From CBDFHV01 sp965247705 (GTDB lineage: Bacteria > Pseudomonadota > Alphaproteobacteria > Rhodospirillales > CAMCUA01), in NCBI GenBank assembly GCA_965247705.1, contig CBDFHV010000076.1, positions 62,001 through 126,000 of the forward strand: a stretch of DNA of 64,000 nt, written 5' to 3'. How positions within the stretch are numbered: position 1 is the first letter of the stretch; each line of letters begins with the position of its first letter. The notes beneath the pieces were generated by a model. That model was not told the DNA's origin. It saw only the letters and a list, made by a program, of their open reading frames with translations, and did not search any database. The position numbers and the translations under genes are program-made. Shown here piece after piece: positions 34,721-43,784 of this stretch.

Positions 34721-35988
34721 CGGCTCCAGGGGAAAATCGAACCCGGCGGCAGTTGACCGCCGTTGGGCAAGGCATCGGCGATACGCAGACCCTCGTTCCA
34801 CTTGGCGGTCCGCTCACCGTGGGCGATGGAGCCGACCTTCAGTTGCGGCACGCCCCAGCCGACGGCGAGGTGGACGATGGTCACGTCCTCGGTCTCGCCC
34901 GAACGGGCCGAGACGACGGCGCCCATTCCGGCCTTCTGCGCGGCCTTCAGCGCGGCCCGGCATTCGCTGAGGGTGCCTGCCTGGTTGGGCTTCAGCAGAA
35001 CGGCGTTGCAGGCGCCCGTTTGGGCCGCCTCGGCCACCCGCAGGGCGTTGGTCACCAGGGCATCGTCGCCGACGATCTGGACCCGGTCGCCGAAGGCGCG
35101 GGTGAAGGCGGCGAGGCCCGCCATATCGTCCTCGGCGAGAGGGTCCTCCACCGAGACGATGGGGAAGCGCTCGATCCACCGGCCGAGAAGGGCGCACAGC
35201 CCGTCGCTGTCGAGCTCCCGGCCATCGCGGGCCAGCCGATATCGCCCGCCGCGCCCGAACTCGGAGGCCGCCACGTCGAGGGCGATGGCAACCTGCTCGC
35301 CCGGCACCAAGCCCGCCCGCTCGATCGCCCGCACGAGCATCTCCAGGGCCTCCACATTGGTCGCGAACTCGGGCCAGTGGCCCCCTTCATCGGCGGTGCC
35401 GTGGGTGAGGTCGCGTTCCGCCATCAGCGCACCGGCGGCGCGATAGACCTCGGCGCTCCACACCAACGCTTCTTCGAACGCGCTGGCTCCGGCTGCGATC
35501 ACCATGAAGTCTTGAATATCCACTCGCCGGCCGGCGTGGGCGCCGCCGCCGAAAATCTGGATTTCGGGAAGCGGCAGCAACGGGTTGGACGTCTGAGACA
35601 GCGATTGCCACAGGGGCAATCCACGGGCGGCCGCGGCGGCATGGGCCATTGCCATGGACGTCGCGACCAGGGCGTTTCCGCCCAGGCGACTCTTGTCTGG
35701 GGTACCGTCGCACTCGATGAGGATGCGGTCCGCCCAGGCTTGATCGCCGGCATCGATCCCGGCAAGGGCATCGGCGATGTCGCCGTCCACGTTGTCGACG
35801 GCCCGCGTCACGTCCAGACCGCCCATAGAGGTGCCGCCATCCCGCAAGTCCACCGCCTCGAACCGGCCGCGGGACGCCCCCGCGGGCGCGATGGCGCGGC
35901 CCCGGGCGCCGCCCCTCAGAGCGACCTCGACCTCGACGGTGGGGCGGCCGCGGGAATCCCAGACCCGGCGGCCCTTGACCGAAACCAT
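34717..35988 (-). CDS. divergent enolase (phosphopyruvate hydratase) paralogue
   Basis: 423 residues from ATG at 35988. A TTG at 36003, overlapping the upstream stop, is an alternative, and the longer open frame to 36669 is antisense-like noise. Enolase landmarks retained: WDSRGRPTVEVEV, the His of GGGAHAG, Glu of TADEGG, Mg ligands in LDVAASEF, VEDPLAEDD and VGDDALVTN, and Lys in LLKPNQAGT and LKVGS. The usual SHRSGETED reads SARSGETED, losing a conserved active-site His but keeping Arg and Ser. The substrate loop GASTG reads GASRGR. It lies between a kinase and a dehydrogenase, so it may dehydrate a phosphorylated hydroxy acid other than 2-phosphoglycerate (inference). Confidence 0.9.
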   Translation of the reverse strand: MVSVKGRRVWDSRGRPTVEVEVALRGGARGRAIAPAGASRGRFEAVDLRDGGTSMGGLDVTRAVDNVDGDIADALAGIDAGDQAWADRILIECDGTPDKSRLGGNALVATSMAMAHAAAAARGLPLWQSLSQTSNPLLPLPEIQIFGGGAHAGRRVDIQDFMVIAAGASAFEEALVWSAEVYRAAGALMAERDLTHGTADEGGHWPEFATNVEALEMLVRAIERAGLVPGEQVAIALDVAASEFGRGGRYRLARDGRELDSDGLCALLGRWIERFPIVSVEDPLAEDDMAGLAAFTRAFGDRVQIVGDDALVTNALRVAEAAQTGACNAVLLKPNQAGTLSECRAALKAAQKAGMGAVVSARSGETEDVTIVHLAVGWGVPQLKVGSIAHGERTAKWNEGLRIADALPNGGQLPPGSIFPWSR

Positions 35989-35999
35989 GGATGTGGCGC

Positions 36000-37043
36000 T
36001 CAAAGTCCCAGTTCCTCCGCCCACGCGTCGTGTACCGCGCCAAGCCGGTCGACGGGGGCATTCAACAGCCTCCGGGCCACCCGCCGCACCCGGTTCTTGT
36101 CGTGCTCCCCCGTGATGTACTCGACCGGGGACTTGCCGTCGATGCGGGCCAGGAACAGTCCCGCCAACAGGTGCGCCGCGCGGCGCTCGAGGCCGGCTGG
36201 ACTCTCCCAGTTCACCGCCGACAGATAGGTGCCGGACAGGGTTTGGAAGCAGGCAAGGAACATGGCCGATGCCTTGGCTGTCCAAAGACACTTCAGCAGC
36301 AGGTGATTGAGGCAAAAGGCGAGATCGAACGCCGGATCTCCGTACCACGCGCATTCCGCATCCAGGAATACCGGCCCGTTGGGTCCGAGGAGGATGTTCT
36401 TGGGACTCACGTCGCCGTGGACCAGGGCCAGCCGGGTGTTGGCGGTCGTCCGGACGATCCCATCCAGGACCGGCCCCAGGTCCGGATGGGCCCGCGCCGC
36501 GGTTTCCAGATAGGGCTCGAGGCGAATGGCGCGGAAAATCCCGTCGGACGAAAAGCGTTCGGCGATTTCGGGTCGTAAGGCCGTGCCGGCGTGGATCGCC
36601 ACCAATCGGGATGCCACCCGCGCGGCATCCGCCGGGCGTGCGTGGCCTCGCCGCAGTTTTTCCTTCCACGGCCGAAACGCTCGGGGGTCCAGGAATTCCA
36701 TGACGATGAGGCCGGCCGCGCGATCATGTCCCAGCAGACGGGGCACAGCATCGGGCGCGATGGCGTCGACGGTCTCCATCCAGGCGGCCTCGTAGGCATT
36801 GCGCTCGACCGGCACGCGCCAGTCGGCGGCGACCTTGAGGCGCGGAAGCGCCCGCTTGACGCAGACCATGCGCTGGCCCAGATCGACCCGCCAGATGTCG
36901 GACGAAACGCCGCCGGCGAGGGGTACGAACCGCGGCGTCTCGCCGCCGTCGTCGAGTCCCAGCCGCCTGAGCGCCGCCACAACCTCCTCGGGCGGCGTTC
37001 TGGAACGCGGCGTCGGCTTCTCGGGCATATCGGCGTCAACCAT
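36000..37043 (-). CDS. APH/choline-kinase-family small-molecule kinase
   Basis: 347 residues with the aminoglycoside-phosphotransferase fold. ATP-binding Lys is in CVKRAL, the catalytic loop is LVHGDVSPKNILLG (HGD-x4-N) and the metal-binding motif FLDAECAWYGDP. Members phosphorylate hydroxyl groups of small molecules such as homoserine, choline or methylthioribose. It is the first gene of a three-gene operon with a divergent enolase and a dehydrogenase, with overlapping or nearly overlapping junctions. It probably makes the phosphorylated substrate of the enolase-like enzyme (inference). Confidence 0.88.
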   Translation of the reverse strand: MVDADMPEKPTPRSRTPPEEVVAALRRLGLDDGGETPRFVPLAGGVSSDIWRVDLGQRMVCVKRALPRLKVAADWRVPVERNAYEAAWMETVDAIAPDAVPRLLGHDRAAGLIVMEFLDPRAFRPWKEKLRRGHARPADAARVASRLVAIHAGTALRPEIAERFSSDGIFRAIRLEPYLETAARAHPDLGPVLDGIVRTTANTRLALVHGDVSPKNILLGPNGPVFLDAECAWYGDPAFDLAFCLNHLLLKCLWTAKASAMFLACFQTLSGTYLSAVNWESPAGLERRAAHLLAGLFLARIDGKSPVEYITGEHDKNRVRRVARRLLNAPVDRLGAVHDAWAEELGL

Positions 37044-37197
37044 TGGCGCGGAGGAAGCCCTCCCGAAGTCATTCGGAGGACCTATACCGATCAGATAATA
37101 GACAGGTCGTGCCCGCTTGCGGCACCTTACGATGGAGCCGATCGGTCACCTTGAACCGGAACGTCAAGGTTATGGTGGGAACGCCGAGAGCGGAATC

Positions 37198-38238
37198 ATG
37201 GCTTGTTGGAATTCTCAAAGTTGGAGGTTTCGCGGTGCGATCGGGATCGCGGTTTGCTGGGCATTTTTCTCCGCGCCCGCTTCGGCGGAGGGACATTCGG
37301 CAACGCGCGTCGGCCCCCTGAACACGACCGCCGAGTTCAGGATCCCTGCCGACGGGAAGACGGGCGCGCCCGAACCGCCCGGAGTGCTTGGTCGCGCGGT
37401 GATTGTCGCGGCCAAGAAAGGGGGCAGGAAGAAAGGGTCGCGGCCTCGTGGCGTCGCCGCCCCGGCGGCGGCATCGGGTCCCAGGCTTGACGGTCAAGTG
37501 CCCCTCGACGCGATCGACCAGGAAACCCGCTGCGCCATCGGCCGTTCGCCGTCTTGCGACATCAAGGTCGCGATCAAACGGGGGCTCTTCGAGACGGGGC
37601 TGCGACCCCGCTTTCCCGAGGGCCTCGACTGCCGCGATATCGACGAGCAGTGGGCCATCTCCTATACCCACAAGCGGCCTCGGGAGAACTATCACGGCGG
37701 CATCGACATGCCGGCTCCGTTCGGTACCCCCATTGTCGCGGTGGCGGCGGGGACGGTGGTCGGGAAGTACGACCCCGAGCGCAGTTTCCGCGGCATCGAG
37801 ATCATTCTGCGCCATGGTCCCGAAGACACCGGCATTCCGCTGTGGATCTACACCCAATACGCCCATTTCGACCAAGTCCCGAAGGTGCGGGTTGGTCAGC
37901 GGGTCCGCATGGGCGAGGTGCTCGGCCCCACCGGAAATTCGGGCATCGCGCCCTCGCAACGCAGATCCGGCAAGCAACGCCGGCCGGCCATCCATTTCGC
38001 CGTGTGGTTCAGCACCAGCCGCCAATACGTCGCCGGCCGCGGCAAGGTCATCCCGGTCGATGGCCACTGGATGGACCCCAACGCACTCTATCGCGGCAAG
38101 CCGCCCTTCGACTCGTACGCCATGAAGGCTCTGCCGGAGGGGGGAAAACGGGTGCCGATCCCGGTCATGGTCAAGGACGCGGCGACCGTTCCCGCGGCGA
38201 CGAAACTGGTCTGGCCCTATTCGTGCGCGCGGGACTGA
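37198..38238 (+). CDS. M23-family (LytM-type) peptidase, exported
   Basis: 346 residues from ATG at 37198, which starts a clear signal peptide (GAIGIAVCWAFFSAPASA). A long linker precedes the C-terminal LytM domain. Zinc ligands are in ENYHGGIDMP (His and Asp) and PAIHFAVW (His), with the catalytic His region TQYAHFD. Further domain features are GTPIVAVAAGTVV and GPTGNSG. It probably trims peptidoglycan in the periplasm. It stands alone between two minus-strand regions. Confidence 0.9.
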   Translation: MACWNSQSWRFRGAIGIAVCWAFFSAPASAEGHSATRVGPLNTTAEFRIPADGKTGAPEPPGVLGRAVIVAAKKGGRKKGSRPRGVAAPAAASGPRLDGQVPLDAIDQETRCAIGRSPSCDIKVAIKRGLFETGLRPRFPEGLDCRDIDEQWAISYTHKRPRENYHGGIDMPAPFGTPIVAVAAGTVVGKYDPERSFRGIEIILRHGPEDTGIPLWIYTQYAHFDQVPKVRVGQRVRMGEVLGPTGNSGIAPSQRRSGKQRRPAIHFAVWFSTSRQYVAGRGKVIPVDGHWMDPNALYRGKPPFDSYAMKALPEGGKRVPIPVMVKDAATVPAATKLVWPYSCARD

Positions 38239-38824
38239 CCGCGCCGCCGAACGTCAGTCATAGGCAACCTGGGGATACCAGTCCGTGCCGCGGCCGTCCG
38301 GCGTCAGATCGAGGATGTTCCACAGGGGCCACAGAAGATCCACGTGGCGGGGATGCTGGCCTTCCTCCGGCGACGCGTAGAACAGCTCCGAGGCATAGCG
38401 GTGGTGGATGCCGTCATCGTCCTTGTGGAAAACGTTGACAATGGGCCATTGGCTGCCGTTCGGCGCTTCCGCCAGATAATCGGCATTGAAGGAATTCCCA
38501 CCGGATGACAGGAGTCGCAGGTTGTTCCAGCCCCGCGCCCGCGCCCAGTCGCGGATTGTCCCGATGGGCGCCTTGGCGACCACCGCCAGGTTGACTCGCT
38601 GGGCGATGTGGACCGCGTTGCCGTTGAGGCTGTCGAGAAAGGCGGAGCACATGGGGCAGGGATCGCCCCCCGGCGCATACATGAAGCCGTAGACCACCAG
38701 GCTGTTCTTGCCGGGAGCGAACAATCCCGACATCGGGGTTTCCACTTCAATCTCCCGGTCCGCTAGTGTTGCGATTCTAACATTTGGTTCCTGAGCCCGG
38801 GGGTGAAGGTCGCAGTTTGCGTAG

Positions 38825-39901
38825 CGTCCCTATCCGGTTAAAGCAGGTAGCGCACCCTGCGGTTGAAGACTGTCGACCAGCTCCTTGTAGGTGATGGTGG
38901 GTTGGTCCATGGCGCGGCGGAGGACGAAGTCGGCCAGATCGGTGATGCGTGTGCGGCGGTTGAAGCGGTAGCTCCATTCCCGGGCATAGCGCGGCAGGTG
39001 CTTGGCGCCGACACCGTGATAGGTGCCGTTGAGCCAGGTCTTCACGTTGGAAAACAGGACATGGACGACCGGCATCAAGCGCTCGGCATTCTTGCCTTCG
39101 CCTTGCACGACGGGGTGGTGGCGATAGGTGTCGCGGAGTCCGGCGCACCCCTTGAAGGCGTCGCTGGCGAGGCGGCTTCCGGGCCTGACCGAGGCGCGCA
39201 CGAAGCCGCCCAGCTCGCGGGCGGTGGCCGCCGGGAGGATGGCGAGCCGCGCCCGGCCGGCGACGAAGCCGCTTCCCTTGATGCCCTTGCCCGGCCCGAC
39301 CGGCCGCTTCTCGACGGCCATCACCAACAGGCTCTTGTTCGGGTTGGAAAGGCCCCGGCCCCGGCTCTCCGGCTTGCCGCGCCCGCCATAATAACTCTCG
39401 TCGACTTCGACCAAGCCCTCGAGCGGAAATTCCGAGCGCTCCGTCAGGGCATGACGCAGCTTATGAGCCATCAGCCACGCTGTCTCGTAGCGCAGATCCA
39501 ACTCGCGGGACAGCAAAAGGGCCGAGACCCCACGCTTGTCGCGCGCCATCCACCACGCCGCCAGGAACCATTTGCGGAGCGGCGTGCGGGTGCGGTGGAA
39601 GATCGTCCCCGCCGTCACCGATTCCTGATGACCGCAACGGGCGCATTCGAAGATCCTGGGCCGCGCCGTCATTCGGTAGCTCCGCCGTTCGCCGCAGCGG
39701 GCACAGACATAGCCCTGCGGCCAGCGCAGCCGGGCCAGCGCCTCGATGCAGGCCGCTTCCGATCCGTGCCGTTCTTGAAACGCCAACATCCTGCCCATCG
39801 CACCGCCCTCCAAAAGCCCGAGACAATGCGATCAGCCTACATCCTCTACGTGAACATAACAAGAACATTTAGGTCGATCCTGTTTTAACCGGATAGGGAC
39901 G
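38825..39901 (-). mobile_element. IS1595-family insertion sequence
   Basis: 1077 bases with perfect 18-base terminal inverted repeats (CGTCCCTATCCGGTTAAA). An 8-base target duplication TTGCGTAG is at 38817-38824 and 39902-39909. It encodes one transposase on the minus strand. It is inserted in a mini-element that is itself inserted in the DUF899 gene. Confidence 0.95.
38830..39813 (-). CDS. IS1595-family transposase
   Basis: 327 residues. The N-terminal zinc ribbon has two Cys pairs (CARCGERRSY and CARCGHQES) and is followed by a helical region and the ISXO2-like DDE domain: VEVDESYYGG (first Asp), the SDAFKGC region (second Asp) and HLPRYAREWSYRFNRR near the C-terminus with WLNGTYHGVG. It fits the ISPna2/ISSod11 type architecture by memory. 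It appears intact, so could be active. Confidence 0.93.
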   Translation of the reverse strand: MEGGAMGRMLAFQERHGSEAACIEALARLRWPQGYVCARCGERRSYRMTARPRIFECARCGHQESVTAGTIFHRTRTPLRKWFLAAWWMARDKRGVSALLLSRELDLRYETAWLMAHKLRHALTERSEFPLEGLVEVDESYYGGRGKPESRGRGLSNPNKSLLVMAVEKRPVGPGKGIKGSGFVAGRARLAILPAATARELGGFVRASVRPGSRLASDAFKGCAGLRDTYRHHPVVQGEGKNAERLMPVVHVLFSNVKTWLNGTYHGVGAKHLPRYAREWSYRFNRRTRITDLADFVLRRAMDQPTITYKELVDSLQPQGALPALTG

Positions 39902-40156
39902 TTGCGTAGATTTAATGGGAACGAAATGTCTCGATCGGAACACTAGGTCGTCGCCGCCTTCCTCGAACACATATTCCTCCTTGACCTTGCCGCCCGGCGG
40001 CAGGCCGCGGCGCAAGGCGGCGACCGATTCCACCTGCTTGCGCAGCTCCTTCTCGGCCGTCAGCAGTCGGTTGCGGGCCTGGCGATAGGCGTCGCTCTCG
40101 GCGGGCAGCCGTTGTTCCTGTACATCAGCCATGTTCTTCGTTCCTTCCGTCATGTT

Positions 40157-40513
40157 TCAATCGGCGGCCGAGCCGCCCCGTTCGAGGAACGTCTCCAGGG
40201 AGTCGAGGCGACCCTCCCAGAACACGCGGGTGCGCTCTATCCACGCGCCCGCCGCCTTCAGGGCTTCGGGGTTGAGGCGGATGATCCGGCGCTGCCGATC
40301 GATCCGGCGGCTCACCAGTCCGGACCGTTCCAGGACCTTCAAATGTCTGGAGACCGCTTGCGGGGTGATGGCGAAGGGCGCCACCAACTCTCCGACCGAG
40401 GCCTCCCCATCCGCCAGCCGCGCCAGAATCGCCCGCCGCGTCGGGTCGGCCAGAGCACCGAATGCCGCGGTCAGGGAATCCTCGTGTCCGGTTTCCATAT
40501 CCAACTGATCCAT
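40157..40513 (-). CDS. ArsR/SmtB-family transcriptional regulator
   Basis: 118 residues. The winged helix-turn-helix region covers DPTRRAILARLADGEASVGEL and then TPQAVSRHLKVLERSGLVSRR. No obvious CxC metal site is present, so it belongs to the non-metal ArsR group often paired with DUF899 or START-like genes. The ATG at 40513 is used; a second Met at residue 6 is possible. It lies directly upstream of the disrupted DUF899 gene, with a strong promoter just before it, and may autoregulate. Confidence 0.9.
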   Translation of the reverse strand: MDQLDMETGHEDSLTAAFGALADPTRRAILARLADGEASVGELVAPFAITPQAVSRHLKVLERSGLVSRRIDRQRRIIRLNPEALKAAGAWIERTRVFWEGRLDSLETFLERGGSAAD

Positions 40514-40528
40514 TAATTAACCGTTATG

Positions 40529-40557
40529 TTTATAAATAGTGTTGGACATCGAGTCAA
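40529..40557 (-). promoter_or_regulatory. strong sigma-70-type promoter of the ArsR gene
   Basis: On the minus strand TTGACT (40557-40552) and TATAAA (40534-40529) are separated by 17 bases. The predicted start lies about 10 bases before the ATG at 40513, so the transcript would have a very short leader. An ArsR-type repressor site could overlap the AT-rich -10 region. Confidence 0.65.
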
Positions 40558-40626
40558 CAGCCGACGGGATGGCCGTTTCATGTCGGTCAATCGATTAAGG
40601 GCGTGGGCTAAAGCGACCGCTGTCAG

Positions 40627-40909
40627 ATAACCACAGAGGCACAGAGGCACAGAGGCACCGAGAAGAAAGAAATACTCTTTGTGAAATAGGAGTCATCGAA
40701 TCCAGTGGGCGGCCATCACAAAATTAACCACAGAGAACACTGAGAACACAGAGGTGGACACAGAGAAGATAAAGATATGCGCTTCGCGCAATAATACCTT
40801 CTTTGTGAATCCTCTGTGTTCTCTGTGTTCTCTGTGTTCTCTGTGGTTAACTCTATTCTCTCTCTTGTTTTTTTCCTCTGTGTCTCTGTGCCTCTGTGGT
40901 GAATCTTCG
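40627..40909. repeat. CACAGAGG-type palindromic repeats, locus 2 (nested pair)
   Basis: Outer arms: 40629-40662 (CCACAGAGGCACAGAGGC...) and 40875-40908 (complement, ending GGTGAATCTTC). An inner palindrome with a different unit (GAACACAGA) has arms at 40724-40757 and 40811-40850, each starting or ending with TTAACCACAGAG or its complement. One element thus seems inserted in another. The outer end is 5 bases from the LLM oxidoreductase stop (40914). This fills the gap of about 400 bases between the ArsR gene and the LLM gene; no gene is seen in it. Confidence 0.85.
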
Positions 40910-40913
40910 GGAG

Positions 40914-42002
40914 TCAGCCGCCGATGGCCCGGTTGACCGCCGGCATCACCTCGTCGGCCATCAACTCCATGGATCGGATGGCGAGCCGTTTGTCCTTCCA
41001 GTCGTGGCCGGCGTAGAGCAGGGTGCCGAAGTCGCCCACGTGCTCGCGGAAGGCCAGCAGCTGGTCGACGACCCGGTTCACCGACCCGCGGAGGACCAGC
41101 TGGTCGACCACTGCCTCCACGTGGATGTCCTCGTCGGCCATGTCGCGGTGGGTCTTGAAGGCGCCCGCCCGGCCGGAGGCTTTCAGCTTGGTGACCAGGG
41201 AGTGATAGTAGAAGTGGTAGGGGCCACGAGGGTCGGTGACGTAGCGCTCGGCGGTCCCATCGTCGTCGGCGACGAAGATGCTTTTCGCCACCCGCCAGTT
41301 GGCCGGGTCGGCCGCCCGCCCGGCCCGTTCGCAGCCCTCCACGTACTTGGGCCAGTGGCTGGCCACCCATTGGGGCTGCAGGAAGTTGGCGGAGATGGGG
41401 TCCCAGCCCCGCGCCGCGGCCTCGGTCACGCCCTTGGAGAACGGTGTCACCGCGGTGACGACGATGGGCGGATGAGGCTTCTGCAAGGGCTTGAGGATGA
41501 TGCCCTGGCCAAGCTCGGGGATCATCGTTTGTTCGGTCGAGATGGACCAGTACTTCCCCTGCCGCCGGTAGGGCGGCTCGCCCGCCCAGATGGCCAGGAT
41601 ATGGTCGATGGCCTCGACGAACATGGCGGTGCGGTCGTTGTCCAGGTTGCCCATGGCCTCGGCGTCGGACATCAGGCCGCCCGGGCTGGCGCCGAACAGA
41701 AAGCGCCCCCCAGCCAGGTGATCCAGCATCGCCACCTCGGCGGCGACCACCGCCGGATGGTGGTTGGGCAGGTTAATGGTGCCGGGGCCGAGCTTGATGG
41801 ACTTGGTCTCGCGCAGCAGCCAGGCGATGAAAATCAGCGGCGAGGTAATGTTCTCCGCCGCGTCGGTGATGTGCTCGCCGATGAAGCCCTCGATGAACCC
41901 CAACTTGTCGGCCAGCAGCACCAACTCCCGGTCCTCGTTCAGGGTTTCCGTCCAATCCCGCCCCGGCGGGTGGATTGGCATGGTGAAGAAACCGAGTCTC
42001 AT
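40914..42002 (-). CDS. LLM-class flavin-dependent oxidoreductase
   Basis: 362 residues from ATG at 42002 (MRLGFFTMPIHPPG). The open frame continues upstream only because the hydantoinase gene behind it is frameshifted. Luciferase-like TIM-barrel features are EHITDAAENITSP, KLGPGTINLPNHHP and LDHLAGGRFLFGASPGG. An FMNH2-dependent monooxygenase activity is expected. The start overlaps the hyuB stop as ATGA, so it is co-translated with a hydantoinase-type pair, hinting at oxygenation of the same heterocycle or its product (inference). Confidence 0.92.
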   Translation of the reverse strand: MRLGFFTMPIHPPGRDWTETLNEDRELVLLADKLGFIEGFIGEHITDAAENITSPLIFIAWLLRETKSIKLGPGTINLPNHHPAVVAAEVAMLDHLAGGRFLFGASPGGLMSDAEAMGNLDNDRTAMFVEAIDHILAIWAGEPPYRRQGKYWSISTEQTMIPELGQGIILKPLQKPHPPIVVTAVTPFSKGVTEAAARGWDPISANFLQPQWVASHWPKYVEGCERAGRAADPANWRVAKSIFVADDDGTAERYVTDPRGPYHFYYHSLVTKLKASGRAGAFKTHRDMADEDIHVEAVVDQLVLRGSVNRVVDQLLAFREHVGDFGTLLYAGHDWKDKRLAIRSMELMADEVMPAVNRAIGG

Positions 42003-43784
42003 GGCACTTCTCCCTCGACGATTCGATCGGCATCGCCCCGCTCCACCGCCACGATCTCCAAGGTCTCCGGGTCCAGCACCACCCCGTAGACCCGCGCCGC
42101 CTTTTCCAGGGACACGAAGCCGTCGAGGACGTCCTCGCGCACCCGTTCCGGCTCGCGCTCCCGGGGCGGGCGGTAGCCGCCGCCGGCTGGGGTGTAGTGG
42201 GTGACCGTGTCGCCGGGTTCCAGGGGCTCCAAGTCGGTGATGTCGAATTCGAGAGTCTGCTCCCGGTTGGTGCCCTCGTTGATCACCCAGCGGCCGCCCG
42301 AGCCCGGCAGGCCGCCGTGCACCCCCTGGGGCAGGGAGTGGGATTTCTGCGAGGTGTGGTGCAGGCGCGGATGGTCGCCGAGAATGCGGTAGCTGAGCAC
42401 CTGGCCAACGCCGCCCCGCCAGCGCCCGTCGCCGCCGGAATCCTCGCGAAATTCCCGGCGCAGGTAGAGGGCCGGCGATTCGATCTCGGTCGCCTCGATG
42501 GGCGGCACCGGGCAGTTGGTGACGTTGCACGACATGACGTCGATACCGTCGGCGTCTGCGGTAGCGCCGAGGCCGCCCGGCGCCACCTCGCCGAACATGC
42601 GGGTGGCGCCGGTCTCCGGGTCCTCGCAGATGGCATAGTTGTAAAGACAGCCGCAGGAATCCCCCATGACCCGCTCCGGTATCGCTTGGGCCAGCGCCCC
42701 CATCACCAGGTCGACGATGCTGTGGCAGACGATCATCCGCTGATAGACCGCCGCCGGCTTCCTGGCGTTGACCAGGGTGCCGGGCGGGGCGATCAGGCGC
42801 ACCGGGCGCTTGCCGCCCTCGGTGCTGGGAATGGTCGGGTCGGTGACCGCGCGCAAGGCGTAGAACACCGCCGACCAGGTGGTGGCCAGGGGCGCGTTGA
42901 TGGGCCCCCCGGATCTGGTCATCGGTGCCGGAAAAATCGAAGGTGATGTCGCTGCCCACCTTGATCAACTTAAGCCGTAGCCAGTAGGGCCCGCCCATGG
43001 AGCCGTCGTCGAGCACCGGCTCCTCGTGGCGGTAGGTGCCGTCGGGGATGCGGGCGATCTCGTCGCGGGTGCGCCGCTCCGCATAGGCGATCAGCGCCGC
43101 GCAGGCCGCTTGGGTGGTGGCCGTGCCGTACTTGACGAATAGCTCCCGCACTTCGTCGCCAGCCGCGCGGACGCTCGATATCTGGGACAGCAGGTCGTTC
43201 TCCAGGGTCTCCGGCACCCGGGTGTTGTTGAGCATGAAGGCCATCAGGTTGGCGTCCAGCCGGCCCTCATCCACCACCTTCAGGGGCGGCAGGCGGAACC
43301 CTTCCTGGTAGATCTCGCTGCCCCAGCCCCGGGTGCCCATGTTGGTTGCCCCGATGTCCATGTGATGGACCATCAGGCCGCTGAAGGCCACCAGGCGGCC
43401 ATCGTGGAACAGGGGATGGAAGGCGATGAAGTCGTTGGTGTGGGCGCTGGCCATGGAGCCGCCGGCAATATAGGTCTCGTTGGTCATCACCACATCGCCC
43501 GGACGCCACTGATCCAGCGGAATGCAGTGGTCGAGCACGGTCCGCAGACAGATGCCGACGCAGTTGAGGTGGATGGGGATGTTGGCCGATTCCGCCAGCA
43601 GCCGGCCCTCGCCGTCGAACAGGGCGGCCGAGCAGTCCTCCATTTCCTTGACGATGAAGGAGTTGGCCGAGCGGATCATGCGGGTGGTAATGCGGTCGGC
43701 GATGGCGGTCAGCCCGTTGGCGACGATCTCCAGGGTGATGGGATCGACGGGTTCGGGGGTCTCGGAAGGGGCGGGCGCGGTCAT
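41999..43784 (-). pseudogene. hyuB: hydantoinase B/oxoprolinase family gene with a frameshift
   Basis: From ATG at 43784 the frame reads normal HyuB sequence: VDPITLEIVANG, RSANSFIVKEMEDC, GDVVMTNETYIAGG, EIYQEGFRLPP, FDFSGTDDQIRG. It then leaves frame at a run of six C on the plus strand (42905-42910, six G in the gene). The alternative frame continues perfectly: GPINAPLATTWSAVFYAL, MGDSCGCLYNY, DGRWRGGVGQ, ending at 41999. Dropping one G repairs an ORF of about 594 residues. It overlaps hyuA (43781) and the LLM gene by 4 bases each. It may be a sequencing error in a homopolymer or a true lesion. Confidence 0.9.

Larger units (their letters stand above)
38764..39945. mobile_element. IS630-related mini-element (MITE) carrying an IS1595 insertion
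   Basis: TA duplications are at 38764-38765 and 39944-39945. Without the IS1595 and one target copy, the element is about 93 bases with imperfect 26-base inverted repeats: left GTGTTGCGATTCTAACATTT, right complement GTGTTCCGATCGAGACATTT. Both ends closely resemble the corresponding ends of the IS630 element at 58731-59864 (GTGTAGCGATTCCAAC and GTGTTCCGCTCGAAAC). It is thus a likely internally deleted derivative mobilised by that transposase family. Confidence 0.75.
38254..40153 (-). pseudogene. DUF899 family gene split by nested mobile elements
   Basis: The 5' part (40153 down to 39946) encodes the family N-terminus: RLLTAEKELRKQVESVAALR, then KVKEEYVFEEGGDDL. The 3' part (38763 down to 38254) resumes with ADREIEVETPMSGLFAPGKN and carries the thioredoxin-like core with CPMCSAFLDSL and NLRLLSSGGNSFNADY. 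Joining at the duplicated TA gives one intact protein of about 235-240 residues. Between them lies a TA-flanked mini-element that itself contains an IS1595 element. Four bases separate the start from the ArsR-type regulator stop, a common pairing for DUF899 genes. Confidence 0.88.

Noticed and set aside
35989..36669. N-terminal extension of the enolase-like protein
   Set aside because: It is an out-of-frame reading of the kinase gene; enolase similarity starts at 35988.
40693..41370. Minus-strand ORF of 225 codons with an NHREHREHRE tail
   Set aside because: It reads through the CACAGAGG-type repeat and overlaps the LLM oxidoreductase in another frame; the His-Arg-Glu repeat is the translated palindrome.
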